A stretch of DNA of 64,000 bases, taken from DATJPW01 sp963752855. Its GTDB lineage: Bacteria; Desulfobacterota; Desulfomonilia; Desulfomonilales; Desulfomonilaceae. The stretch spans positions 37,348-101,347 of the forward strand of contig CAVVZX010000020.1 in assembly GCA_963752855.1 (NCBI GenBank). The letters are read 5' to 3'. Numbering within the stretch: position 1 is the first letter of the stretch; the number at the start of each line of letters is the position of its first letter. Shown here in pieces: positions 47,963 to 56,276 of this stretch. A program made the position numbers and the translations under genes. Under the pieces are notes generated by a model, which did no database searches, was not told the origin of the DNA, and saw nothing but the letters and a program-made list of their open reading frames with translations.

Positions 47963-49069
47963 TTACAAATTCTTATATCTTGGGAAATCCGTGTACCCGA
48001 CAGCGCCAACCGAATACCAAACCTTGGTTTCCGCCGGCGGATTCAGAGGCCAGCCATTCTCAAAACGTTCCACCAGGTCAGGATTGCTGAGAAAAGGCCG
48101 GCCAAACGAGATCAGGTCCGCATCGCCGTTACTAATCGCGGCTTCTGCGGTTTCTTGTGTGTACCCGCAATTCCCCATGAGCGGTCCCTTGAACACTTCC
48201 CGGAATTCGGCGAGAGTCATGGGTCCTCCCAGTTTATGAAATCCGAACGCCAGGCCGTCTACCACATGAAGATAGGCAAGGTCATGCCGATTCAACTGTG
48301 TCGCAACATATAGAAACGTCTCACGATAATCGGGCGAGCCCATGTCGTTGAAATTACCGTTCGGCGCCAGGTGGACACCGACGCGATTGGAAGGCCAGAC
48401 CGTAGCCACCGCCGTGACGATCTCGTCCAAGAACCGGTAGCGATTTTCCGGACTGCCTCCGTAGCGGTCTGTCCGATGATTGGTCTTGGATTGCAGGAAC
48501 TGATCTATGAGGTATCCGTTCGCCGCGTGCAATTCCACGCCATCAAACCCCGCTGCTTTCGCACGCTCCGACGCACGTCGGTAATCCTCCACGATGCCCG
48601 GTATCTCATCCGTTTCCAGCGCTCGCGGTGTTTCATACGGCTGCTTGCCGATGGGCGTCTGAATATAGTCCCCATTAAGCTTAATGGCCGAAGGCGCTAC
48701 CGGGAGCCCCTCGTTTTCGTGAAAAGCGCTGTGAGAAGCTCGTCCACAATGCCAAAGCTGGAGAAAGATGAAAGAGCCTCTAGCATGAACCGCATCGACT
48801 ACCAGCTTCCAGGCTTCAGCTTGCTCATCCGAATAGATCCCCGGACTGTTCAGCCAGCCAATACCTTGTTTCGAAACGACTGTCGCTTCACTTATAATCA
48901 AGCCTGCGGAAGCTCTTTGGGCATAATACTCGGCCATCAACGCATTGGGCATCCGCTCCTCGCCTGCCCGTGATCGGGTCAGCGGCGACATGACGATCCT
49001 GTTCTTTAAAGAGAGCCCGTGTAAATCAAATGGAGCGAATAAGACGCCACGATTGACACTTGTACCCAT
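47963..49069 (-). CDS. Old Yellow Enzyme-family NADH:flavin oxidoreductase (alkene reductase), 368 aa
   Basis: I use ATG 49069 (MGTSVNRGVLFAPFDLHGLS); an upstream ATG at 49081 adds only four residues. The FMN-binding barrel begins LKNRIVMSPLTRSRA. The pair His-Asn in FDGVELHAANGYLIDQF binds substrate, and FLQSKTNHRTDRYGGSPENR, VGVHLAPNG and LISFGRPFLSNPDL are signature segments of the NemA-like branch. It reduces activated C=C bonds such as maleimides and nitro-esters, likely in detoxification. The frame is intact. Confidence 0.9.
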   Translation of the reverse strand: MGTSVNRGVLFAPFDLHGLSLKNRIVMSPLTRSRAGEERMPNALMAEYYAQRASAGLIISEATVVSKQGIGWLNSPGIYSDEQAEAWKLVVDAVHARGSFIFLQLWHCGRASHSAFHENEGLPVAPSAIKLNGDYIQTPIGKQPYETPRALETDEIPGIVEDYRRASERAKAAGFDGVELHAANGYLIDQFLQSKTNHRTDRYGGSPENRYRFLDEIVTAVATVWPSNRVGVHLAPNGNFNDMGSPDYRETFLYVATQLNRHDLAYLHVVDGLAFGFHKLGGPMTLAEFREVFKGPLMGNCGYTQETAEAAISNGDADLISFGRPFLSNPDLVERFENGWPLNPPAETKVWYSVGAVGYTDFPRYKNL

Positions 49070-49431
49070 GTTTCCCCCCATTAATTGCGGCTGAGATGAT
49101 TAACCGGGTTTGCAATCCGCCTCTACCGACCGCATTCACTTCAATTATAGTGCGGTCCCGGCATTTGCGATGTTTGTGGCCTGCCCGGGGTCGAGAGACG
49201 GGCCATATCGCCGATAAGCTCCTTCGCATGTCTCCCACATAGCCGAGGGAGTCAAAACCCTCGTCACGCAGTTTGAAAGAGCCTGCTTTTCCTATCGTTG
49301 AGCGTACCTTACCGTGCGCTTCTCGTCAAGAGCGACTTCAGAATTCCGCAGAACTCCGGGGACAGCGCTCGATTTGCGCTTCAGCCCATGATGACTTCAT
49401 TTTATTGGGAAAACTCCTGGCGAATCCGCTC
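49070..49431. other. divergent intergenic region before the RiPP locus
   Basis: No frame looks coding. It separates the Old Yellow Enzyme gene from the RiPP operon and ends in the promoter listed next. Confidence 0.4.
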
Positions 49432-49461
49432 TTGACTCATCTTTCAGCCCGGCCATATAAT
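49432..49461 (+). promoter_or_regulatory. sigma-70-type promoter of the RiPP operon
   Basis: TTGACT at 49432-49437 and a perfect TATAAT at 49456-49461 are separated by 18 bases. They lie 60 bases before the ATG of the first RiPP gene. This is the best hexamer pair I see in the window. It predicts a start site near 49468. Confidence 0.65.
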
Positions 49462-49520
49462 GCGGCAATCCAATGTGGGCCGCGAGCAGGCTTGTCGCCT
49501 ATGTTATGCGTGGACGGGGA

Positions 49521-50424
49521 ATGGCCGAGCCGATCTATTCTTATTCTGTTTACGGGTTGAATGTCGCAGTCCTCGATTCCGCTTCCGGAGCTTTCAGCCG
49601 GAGAGGGAAAACCGGACGTGACTATCCGGTACGGACCTGTTCCGACTTCGCTCCAGGGCGCAGCGGAAAGCGGCAGCTTTTATCAGGCGGCCCCCGGTTC
49701 TTTCTTATTGTTAGTTGACGGAGTGGCTCGTTATCTGGTCACCGACGGCAAACAGGTAGTCATTCAGCGTGAGCCCGGCGCCGAGCACGAAGAAATCGCG
49801 CTGTTCCTGTTGGGCTGCGCATTTGCTCCCCTTCTTCAGCAGCGGGGGCTGCTTCCTCTGCACTGCAGCGGAATCGTGGTAGAGGGGGGTTGTATAGCGT
49901 TCGTAGGCCATTCCGGGATCGGAAAGTCAAGTCTTGCCGGCGCTTTTCTCAAACGCGGCTACCCTATTTTGACCGACGATATATTGGTCATCTCCCTCGT
50001 TTCTGACGGAACGCCGCAGGCATACCCGGGATATCCACAACTGAAGCTATGGCCTGACACAATCAGTAAGCTGGGAGAGGCCCGGCAGTCTCTTTTACCG
50101 ATCAGGCCGGGAATAGACAAATTCCGTCGCCCGATTCGGGAGGAATTTTATAAAGATGCGCTGCCATTGAAACGGCTATATGTCCTCGGCATTTCCGACG
50201 CCGGCGAAATCGAAGTGGCCCCAATGAGCGGGTCCGCAAAGCTTACGGCAATCATCAGTCATACATATCACTTGGGCTTTCTCAAGGGTTTGGGGAAAGG
50301 CCCCGAGCATTTCAGGCAGTGCAATGCCTTGGCGGAAAGGCTGACGGTCAAGAAAGTGACACGACCGCGCGAACCGTATCTCCTGGAGGAGCTGGCGAAT
50401 GCTTTGGAGGCTGACTTCTCCTGA
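49521..50424 (+). pseudogene. HPr-kinase-like protein of a lasso-peptide-type cluster, one frameshift
   Basis: From ATG 49521 the N-terminus reads IYSYSVYGLNV; a change near 49560 leads to SSIPLPELSAGEGKPDVTIR, the usual start of this group. The P-loop FVGHSGIGKSSLAGAFLKRG lies near residue 125, with ILTDDILVISL, the DD that follows in HprK-like kinases, and YPQLKLWPD. About 300 residues, cytoplasmic. In lasso peptide clusters such kinases are known to phosphorylate the precursor C-terminus (paeninodin type); whether that applies here is inference. It is the first gene after the TTGACT/TATAAT promoter. Confidence 0.82.
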
Positions 50425-50471
50425 TAACGAAGGCGCCAAGTTTATACGACTCGCGAGAATGAGGGGATAGC

Positions 50472-50777
50472 ATGGACCGGAAACAGAAGATGGACCGTTC
50501 GACAATTGTGGCTCGAGTCGCGGGCCTGTGCGCCGGCGAACTGGACGGCGAAGCTGTCCTCATGAGCATCGACCAAGGCCGATATTTTGGCATGGACTCG
50601 ATCGGGACTCGGATATGGGGCCTCATAGAGACCCCTTTGGCCGTATCGGACATTTGCGATCAGCTTCGGAAGGAATATAAGGTGACTCCTGAAGAATGTG
50701 AGCGAGATGTGCTGGTGTTTCTGAATGAGTTAGCCGAGGCAAACCTGCTGAGGGTGATGGATGACACGCCTGCGTAA
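50472..50777 (+). CDS. PqqD-family RiPP recognition element (lasso B1-type), 101 aa
   Basis: The ATG follows GAGGGGATAGC. The sequence ELDGEAVLMSIDQGRYFGMD then GTRIWGLIETPLAVSDICDQ and LVFLNELAEANLLRV is the PqqD winged-helix fold: three beta strands followed by a helical bundle. Such proteins bind the leader peptide and present the precursor to the peptidase and cyclase. The 3' end overlaps the next gene by 17 bases, so the two are coupled. Confidence 0.87.
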   Translation: MDRKQKMDRSTIVARVAGLCAGELDGEAVLMSIDQGRYFGMDSIGTRIWGLIETPLAVSDICDQLRKEYKVTPEECERDVLVFLNELAEANLLRVMDDTPA

Positions 50778-53116
50778 ATTCCTCAGATTATCGGCTTCAG
50801 ATCGAAGGTTGTTGGTAGAAGCCGCGCTGTTTCATGGGATGGCGAGACTTGCCCTATTAGCCCTGCCCTTCAGATGGGTCGCCTCGATCTTGGGGCAAAA
50901 CATGGAAGAAACCTCGAGGACAGTCGACCCGGAACATAAGGAGGTAGCAGAGCGTGTCAGTTGGGCCGTACACGTTGCCGGCCGACTCGCTCCGTGGAAA
51001 TCGACGTGTCTCACCGAAGCCATAGCCGCAAAATTGGCGCTTCGACGCAGGGGAATACCAAGCACATTGTACCTTGGCGCAGGAAGGGATGAAAATCAGA
51101 AGATCTGTTACCACGCGTGGCTTAGAAGCGGAGACAATATTGTCGCCGGCGGCCCGATAGACAAAGTCCTATATTGTGGTGGCCACTTTCGCGGAACAAG
51201 GAAAATGAGCGCTATTTGCGGCATATATAATTTGGACGGCAAACCCGCGCCTCGGGAAGGCATAGAGCGGATGCTGGCGGCGCTGGCTTACAACGGACCG
51301 GACGGCAATGGAATATGGCTCGAAGGGCCGGTCGGGCTGGGGCACTCGATGCTTTACACTACGCCCGAATCGCTTTATGAAAAGCTGCCTCAGCAGGACG
51401 ATGAAGCGGGTCTGGTCATCACGGCCGACGCCCGTATCGACAATCGTGACGAGCTGTTCGATGCGCTGGGTATTCCTAACCCAGACCGCCCAACCATGCC
51501 GGACAGCGCTTTGATCCTCAAAGCTTACCGCAAATGGGGACAAGATTGTCCGAATCATCTCTTGGGCGCTTTCGCCTTCACCATCTGGGACAAGAAGGAG
51601 CAAAGTCTGTTCTGCGCACGGGACCAGATGGGTTTCAAGCCATTTTACTATTACCGGTCCCCGCGGATATTCATATTCGCCTCGGAGGTCAACGGTGTCC
51701 TCAGTATTCCCGAGGTCCCCAGGCGCCTCAATGAGACCGCCGTGGCTCATTACCTTGTGCAGCGTCATGACGACAGGGAAATCACGTTCTACGAAGAGAT
51801 TCTGAGATTGCCTTCGGCTCACACTCTTATGGCGCTGCGGACCGGAGAGCTGAAAAAACGTCGCTACTGGAGACTGGAGCCCGGCCCAAGACTCAGGCTT
51901 TCCTCGGATGATGAATACGCAGAGGCCCTGAGAGAGCACATATCCACGGCGACGCTTAGTCGTTTGAGAAGCGCCTATCCCGTAGGCGTAATGCTAAGTG
52001 GCGGCCTGGACTCGTCCGCTGTGGCTTGTATAGCCGCCCGAGGGCTGCGCAAACAGGGACAAAGGTTGACAGCAGTCTGTTCGGTGCTGCCGGAGGACCA
52101 CTCAGGCCCGGAAGTGGATGAACGGGAATACATTGAGGCTGTGCGATCGCAAGAGGATAATATTGACCTTGTGCACGTCTTTGCGGAAGGAGTTACTCCC
52201 TTTGACGATCTTGAAAACCAGTTCCTGCGCATGCGCCGGCCGTCACATGATGTTTTCGGTTATATGACAGGGGCCCTCTTTAAAGCCGGACATGACCGAG
52301 GAGTTCGGGTGTTGCTCAACGGCTTCGGGGGCGACAGCGCGGCATCCTTTTCAGGTATGGGGAGCCTCGCGCAATTGATCGGCCGATGGGTTGAACTGGT
52401 CCTTGGACGGTCGCGAAGCCAAAACCTGAGTGGTCTGACGGCCTGGCGCTTGCTGGCGGGAGAACTCTTAAGTCCTTTGAGTCCTGATTTTGTGTTTCGC
52501 TTCTATCAGCGGATCAAGGGGAAGAAACCTTTGGATTGGACCTCCAGATATTCGATCCACCCGGCGTTTGCGAGAAGAATGGGCCTTGATTTACCTGTCC
52601 GCAACAGGACTCTGCCCAGAGCATGCGACCTGATTATTGATTATGTAAATTCCGGTCAATTGCAAGAGTTACTGGAAGAATGGGCGTCACGTGGGGCTGC
52701 GGTTGCCTTGGAGCCCCGATATCCGCTCCTGGACAAACGTCTGATCGAATTTTGTGTCCGGGTTCCTCCCGGACAACATGTGCGTGGAGGTCATACGCCG
52801 CAGTCTTATACGGAGGGCCATGGAAGGTGTGGCGCCGTCTGAAGTGCAGTGGCGCACAACAAAGGAGCCCTTTACTCCGGACTACCACAGAAGGGTGCTT
52901 TCAGCGAAGCAACAACTCATTGACTTCTTAAGGAAAACCGGAGAGGAAGATATCGCATGGGAATACGTGAGCAGAACCAAGATAGAACAAGCCTTGGAGC
53001 GCCTGAAGCCCTGGCAGGCGGGAACGCTCTGGGAAACGGACGCGCAGCGTATCATCGGTCGAGGAATCGAGATGGCGCGCTTCGTAAAATGGTTTGACAG
53101 AGCCGACCAATTCTGA
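50761..53116 (+). pseudogene. lasso leader peptidase (B2) fused in frame to asparagine-synthetase-like cyclase (C), one late frameshift
   Basis: Residues 1-148 are a transglutaminase-like B2 protease: APWKSTCLTEAIAAKLALRR with Cys83, then CYHAWLRSGD with His118 and an acidic partner. Residues from 149 (MSAICGIYNLDG) form the cyclase: a glutaminase-like N-terminal domain (NGPDGNGIWLEGPVGLGHSM) and the ATP-pyrophosphatase domain with VMLSGGLDSSAVACIAAR near residue 412, which adenylates the acceptor Asp/Glu side chain. There is no stop between them; an internal ATG at 51205 with weak AAGGAAA could start the cyclase separately. A change near 52790 separates the last about 100 residues (IRRSLIRRAMEGVAPSEVQW to the stop at 53116). 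Confidence 0.85.
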
Positions 53117-53170
53117 TAGGCGATAAGTAAGCAAGGGTAGGGTAAAATAACCAATGGGAGGGATGAACGC

Positions 53171-53332
53171 ATGAGAGAACCCAAGAAAACTCTTCAAGCC
53201 GAGGCATCTGTGGGTCTGACTCAAAGGGCTGAGTCAGAGCCGCTAATATGGAATCCGCCGGCCCTTACCACTTGGAAGATCGAAGAAGAAACCCTGGATA
53301 CAAAGACTGGCTCTGCTGATTTTGGCGGCTAA
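53171..53332 (+). CDS. RiPP precursor-like peptide P1, 53 aa
   Basis: ATG 53171 stands 10 bases after GGGAGG, 54 bases downstream of the cyclase stop. The leader MREPKKTLQAEASVGL is followed by WNPPALTTWKIEEETL. Residues W27, P30, L32, W35 and T41 form the pattern W-x2-P-x-L-x2-W-x5-T, close to the known lasso leader consensus Y-x2-P-x-L-x3-G-x5-T (T is one residue early and Trp replaces Tyr). A short tail DTKTGSADFGG follows Thr-Leu. If that tail is the core, Asp8 could close an eight-residue ring but would leave only three tail residues, short for a lasso. Confidence 0.7.
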   Translation: MREPKKTLQAEASVGLTQRAESEPLIWNPPALTTWKIEEETLDTKTGSADFGG

Positions 53333-53497
53333 CAACTTGGAAGAACGAATAAGAAGAGACCCGCAAAGCACAGGCAGTGGCACTTGCAGGTTTAGAATAA
53401 GCGACGGCCTTTATAAATAATTTCGTAGAGGACCCGACAGGGGCGAAAGTGCTCCGAAGAGGATTGGTTTCAAATAACCAATGAGAGGTATGGACTT

Positions 53498-53643
53498 ATG
53501 AGAGAACCAAAGGACACTCTTCAAGCCGAGGTATCCCTGGCTCTTATTCAAAGCGACCAAGCTGAGCCACAGACATGGAAGGCGCCAACTTAACGACTTG
53601 GAAGATCGAAGAAGAGACACTGACAAAGACTGGCTCGGCGTGA
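53498..53643 (+). pseudogene. RiPP precursor-like peptide P2, one frameshift
   Basis: MREPKDTLQAEVSLALIQSD is followed by EPQTWKAPT and then a stop. Adding one base near 53590 (where P3 has ACCTTAACG and this copy has ACTTAACG) restores LTTWKIEEETLTKTGSA and a stop at 53641-53643. The conserved W, P, L, W and T positions match P1. The tail after Thr is shorter than in P1. Frame damage suggests that P2 is decaying or misread. Confidence 0.65.
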
Positions 53644-53739
53644 TCCTAGGGCAATATTAGATTGGCTGAAATCTTGTTGATTTTGCGGACAAGAGGCGCA
53701 GTCCGATGGATGTAGGGCGGTCACAGGGTTAATGCTATT

Positions 53740-53870
53740 GGAAGGTGAGCTCTTGAAGTCGCGTGAGGTCCGACGCCGGGAAACGGATGCGCAACTTGTT
53801 TGACGGCGGACCAATTTTGATGAGGCGATAAGTAAGCAAGGTAGGATAAAATTACCAATGGGAGGGATGG
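53740..53870 (+). repeat. duplicated 3' end of the cyclase gene upstream of P3
   Basis: CGGGAAACGGATGCGCA, then TTTGACGGCGGACCAATTTT, then AGGCGATAAGTAAGCAAGG and ATGGGAGGGATGGAC match the cyclase 3' end and its downstream stretch at 53030-53165 (GGGAAACGGACGCGCA, TTTGACAGAGCCGACCAATT, then AGGCGATAAGTAAGCAAGGG). The cyclase-derived part is shortened in the middle. This shows that P3 arose by duplication of a unit including the cyclase tail. Confidence 0.75.
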
Positions 53871-53874
53871 ACTC

Positions 53875-54098
53875 ATGAGAGAAGCCTAAGGAGACTCTGC
53901 AAGTGGGGGTATCTCTGGCCCTTACTCGAGACACTGCAATCTGAGCCACAGGCATGGAAGGCGCCAACCTTAACGACTTGGAAGATCGAAGAAGAGACCC
54001 TGGAGCCAGAGAGTGGCCCCGTCCGGGATTCGGGCAATATTAGATCGGCTGAAATCTTGTTGATTTTGCGGACAAGGGTGGCGCTCCAATGGATGTAA
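53875..54098 (+). pseudogene. RiPP precursor-like peptide P3, two frame changes
   Basis: From ATG 53875 the frame stops after MREA; adding or removing one base restores PKETLQVGVSLALTRDT, and a second change near 53935 restores SEPQAWKAPTLTTWKIEEET. The tail continues LEPESGPVRDSGNIRSAEIL and on to TAA 54096-54098. A TAG at 54041 in a neighbouring frame would give a shorter tail of the DFG type seen in P1 if one more base were missing. It matches P1 and P2 in the leader at all key positions. Confidence 0.6.
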
Positions 54099-54159
54099 AG
54101 GCCGCCCACGGTCACACCGCTAATGATATTCTTACACAGATAGATGAAAGGAGTCAGTG

Positions 54160-54292
54160 ATGGGTAAGCTTCAAGACACGCATGCGACGGAAGCGCCGGT
54201 TGACATCGACTCAAATCAATGAATCCGAAGGAAAAGTCTGGCATCAGCCAACCCTGGCCACGTGGGAAGTGCCGGAAGAGACACAAGCCTAA
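54160..54292 (+). pseudogene. RiPP leader-like peptide P4 (second subfamily), one-base insertion
   Basis: AAAGGAG precedes ATG 54160. MGKLQDTHATEAPVD is followed by a one-base insertion relative to P5; past it the frame reads VWHQPTLATWEVPEETQA and stops at 54290-54292. The W-x2-P-x-L-x2-W-x5-T pattern is retained. The stop comes three codons after the conserved Thr, exactly as in P5, so no core of normal length follows. Confidence 0.65.
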
Positions 54293-54365
54293 GGGAGCAG
54301 TGGCCTGTTGTAGTCCTTAACACCGAGACAATGCTTGATGCAGGTGCATGGGGCCGTAGTCAGTG

Positions 54366-54497
54366 ATGAATAAGCTTCAAGACACACATGCGGCGGAAGC
54401 GCCAGTTGAACCGATTCAAATCAATGAATCCGAAGGAAAAGTCTGGCGTCAGCCAACCCTGGCCACCTGGGAAGTGCCGGAAGAGACACAAGCTTAA
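54366..54497 (+). CDS. RiPP leader-like peptide P5, 43 aa, without core
   Basis: The frame is intact from ATG 54366 to TAA 54495-54497. The sequence MNKLQDTHAAEAPVEPIQ leads into GKVWRQPTLATWEVPEETQA. W27, P30, L32, W35 and T41 occupy the same positions as in P1. Only Gln-Ala follows the Thr. A recognition leader is thus complete while the part that would become a product is missing. No alternative frame after the stop resembles the P1 tail. It could be a decoy or regulatory leader, or a degenerate precursor. Confidence 0.7.
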   Translation: MNKLQDTHAAEAPVEPIQINESEGKVWRQPTLATWEVPEETQA

Positions 54498-54597
54498 GGC
54501 TGATGGTAGCGGGACTGAAACCAAATAGACACCCAGCTTCGGGTTGGTCTTGTAACCCGACTGTTTGGTGTTCTCGCAGTTCCCTGCCGGAGATTAT

Positions 54598-55837
54598 TCA
54601 CGCCCGTTTCCGGATGCTACGACTCAACCAGGTAAAAGGACCCAGCAGATAATAGAGGGGGAAGAGAGCGTCCGGCAACGGCACGGAGTTCCAGCCGTCC
54701 ACATCCAGAAGTCTGCTTCCTAGTTGATCGACTTTGTATGCCAGGCTTTTCGACAACTTCAGTTGGTACAACACGTCTTGGACCCTACCGATAAGCGAGG
54801 CGGAGAAAGGGTCTTGTTTACTAATGGCCTGAATGGAACCATCCAGAAGCGATTGTATGGCCGGATCGCGCTTCGTCGCCTCAAAGAGTTCCTCGGGGAG
54901 TGGTGTGTTCAAGAGACAGTGCGACAGTATGAGCCCCAAGGCTAGAGGCCTTGAAATATTCAGCTCAGCGGCTGGCTCGACGATCCTGCCCCAATTCAAC
55001 CCTTGATTGCGCTCGATAATTCCGGCCAAATCGCAGAGCCAAAAAAGATGGTTCCAGGCGTGGCTTGCGCCATGCAACAGAAGAAACAGAAGCGTGTCCT
55101 CTAGCGACATTGTTTTTATTCGCTGATCACCCACAGTTATGGTCGTAGATCTCTTGAGCAACTCTTCGAAATTCACAGGATACAGAAATCGAGAAGTGTG
55201 AAATCTCCAATGCAGCTCCATTCTGATCTTCTTCTCTTTGTTCCAGTGAACGAAGTGGTTCCTGAATTGCTTAATCTTGTCCCTTCGATGTGGTGTCTGG
55301 TCCCCATAATAGTCAACGCTCACGTACCCTTCGTCGCTGAGTAGTTCCGCCGCTCTGTCTGCCTGCTCCGGAGATACAAGTATGTCCAGATCGCCCGCGT
55401 GGCGTGCGGAGAGGTCGCCGTATGCCTGGACCGCCACAGCGAATCCCTTTAGTGGCAGCGCCTGCAGCCGCCGGCCTCGAATAGTCCGGAAAGACGAGCG
55501 AATTCCGTTGCCAAGCCGCAAGCGTGTAAGCCGTTGTTTCGGGTACCGTTCGACGTATCTGTGTCCGGATTTGGCCGGGAACGAAAGCCAGGTCCCAACT
55601 TCGCAATTTGGTGTGAACTAAAGGAGCAACCCCGTGTCGGTCAATCAAGGCCATGAATATGGGCCATTTTATGTGCTCTTGACTCAAAGAGTGGATTTCC
55701 GCTTCGGCCTCCTGCTTCGAGTTGGATCGCAAGATGGCGAGCAAAAGCAGGAACTCAGGAGGCAGGCCAAGTCGCCCTAAATCGGGCATGCCGGCCGGAA
55801 ATCCTCGCTTGGACTGTCTATCTCCTTTTACCGCCAC
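54598..55837 (-). pseudogene. nucleotidyltransferase-fold protein (NTP_transf_5-like) next to the RiPP locus, one frameshift
   Basis: The N-terminal part from ATG 55837 contains LPPEFLLLLAILRSNSKQEA and IDRHGVAPLVHTKL. After a change near 55480 the sequence ALPLKGFAVAVQAYGDLSAR followed by HAGDLDILVSPEQA gives the KG...YGD...R..GDLDILV hallmark of this nucleotidyltransferase family. FVHWNKEKKIRMELHWRF follows. About 410 residues. Proteins of this family frequently accompany asparagine-synthetase/PqqD-type RiPP clusters, where their role is unresolved. It is convergent with the precursor genes. Confidence 0.8.
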
Positions 55838-55954
55838 ACCCGCCTCCTGCGGAGAGTTGGTTGCTTCCAGGAATGGTAGTTAAGATCGTAACATGGCGCA
55901 GATTCCTACCCTATACGCAAGGGCAATTCAACAATTATAACGGTTGGCGAGTAA

Positions 55955-56080
55955 TCCCGTCAGTTACGCGGGGCGTGGGCGTGTCAGTTGCGAGGAGTGA
56001 AACGACGAAGCAATCCCCTAAGCACGGGGAGATTGCTTCTGCTCCGCTCGCAATGACAGTCTTTGGCACCCGTAACTGAA
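55955..56080. repeat. palindromic repeat, uninterrupted form of the 6.0-kb element
   Basis: CGCGGGGCGTGGGCGTGTCA, then TTGCGAGGAGTGAAACGACG and AAGCAATCCCCTAAGC, then GGGGAGATTGCTTC with CTCGCAATGACA form a long imperfect hairpin. The same left and right ends surround the inserted palindrome at 6019-6172. No other feature was found in 55.84-56.28 kb. Confidence 0.7.
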
Positions 56081-56276
56081 GAGTTACGTTGGCGCAAGCG
56101 GTCGCTAAAAAACCGCCACTTTTGATCGGAATTCGGAGGGAATTCGAATTCGGGGGACACCATACTTAATTCGTCTGGGATCCGGGACTGGGAAACGTGC
56201 CCCCCGTGCCAGAGAGACAACCCGTGAACACATTCTTTCAAATCTCTCAAACCGACGCTCATCGTCACATCTGTTG

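Noticed and set aside
51169..51939. Minus-strand frame of about 256 residues opposite the cyclase
   Set aside because: The plus strand encodes the glutaminase-like domain with clear motifs; the opposite frame has no recognisable domain or start signal.
53171..54497. Recurring short repeats that could be read as a CRISPR or MITE cluster
   Set aside because: The repeats are the coding parts of five related precursor-like genes with their ribosome-binding sites; no fixed repeat-spacer period.
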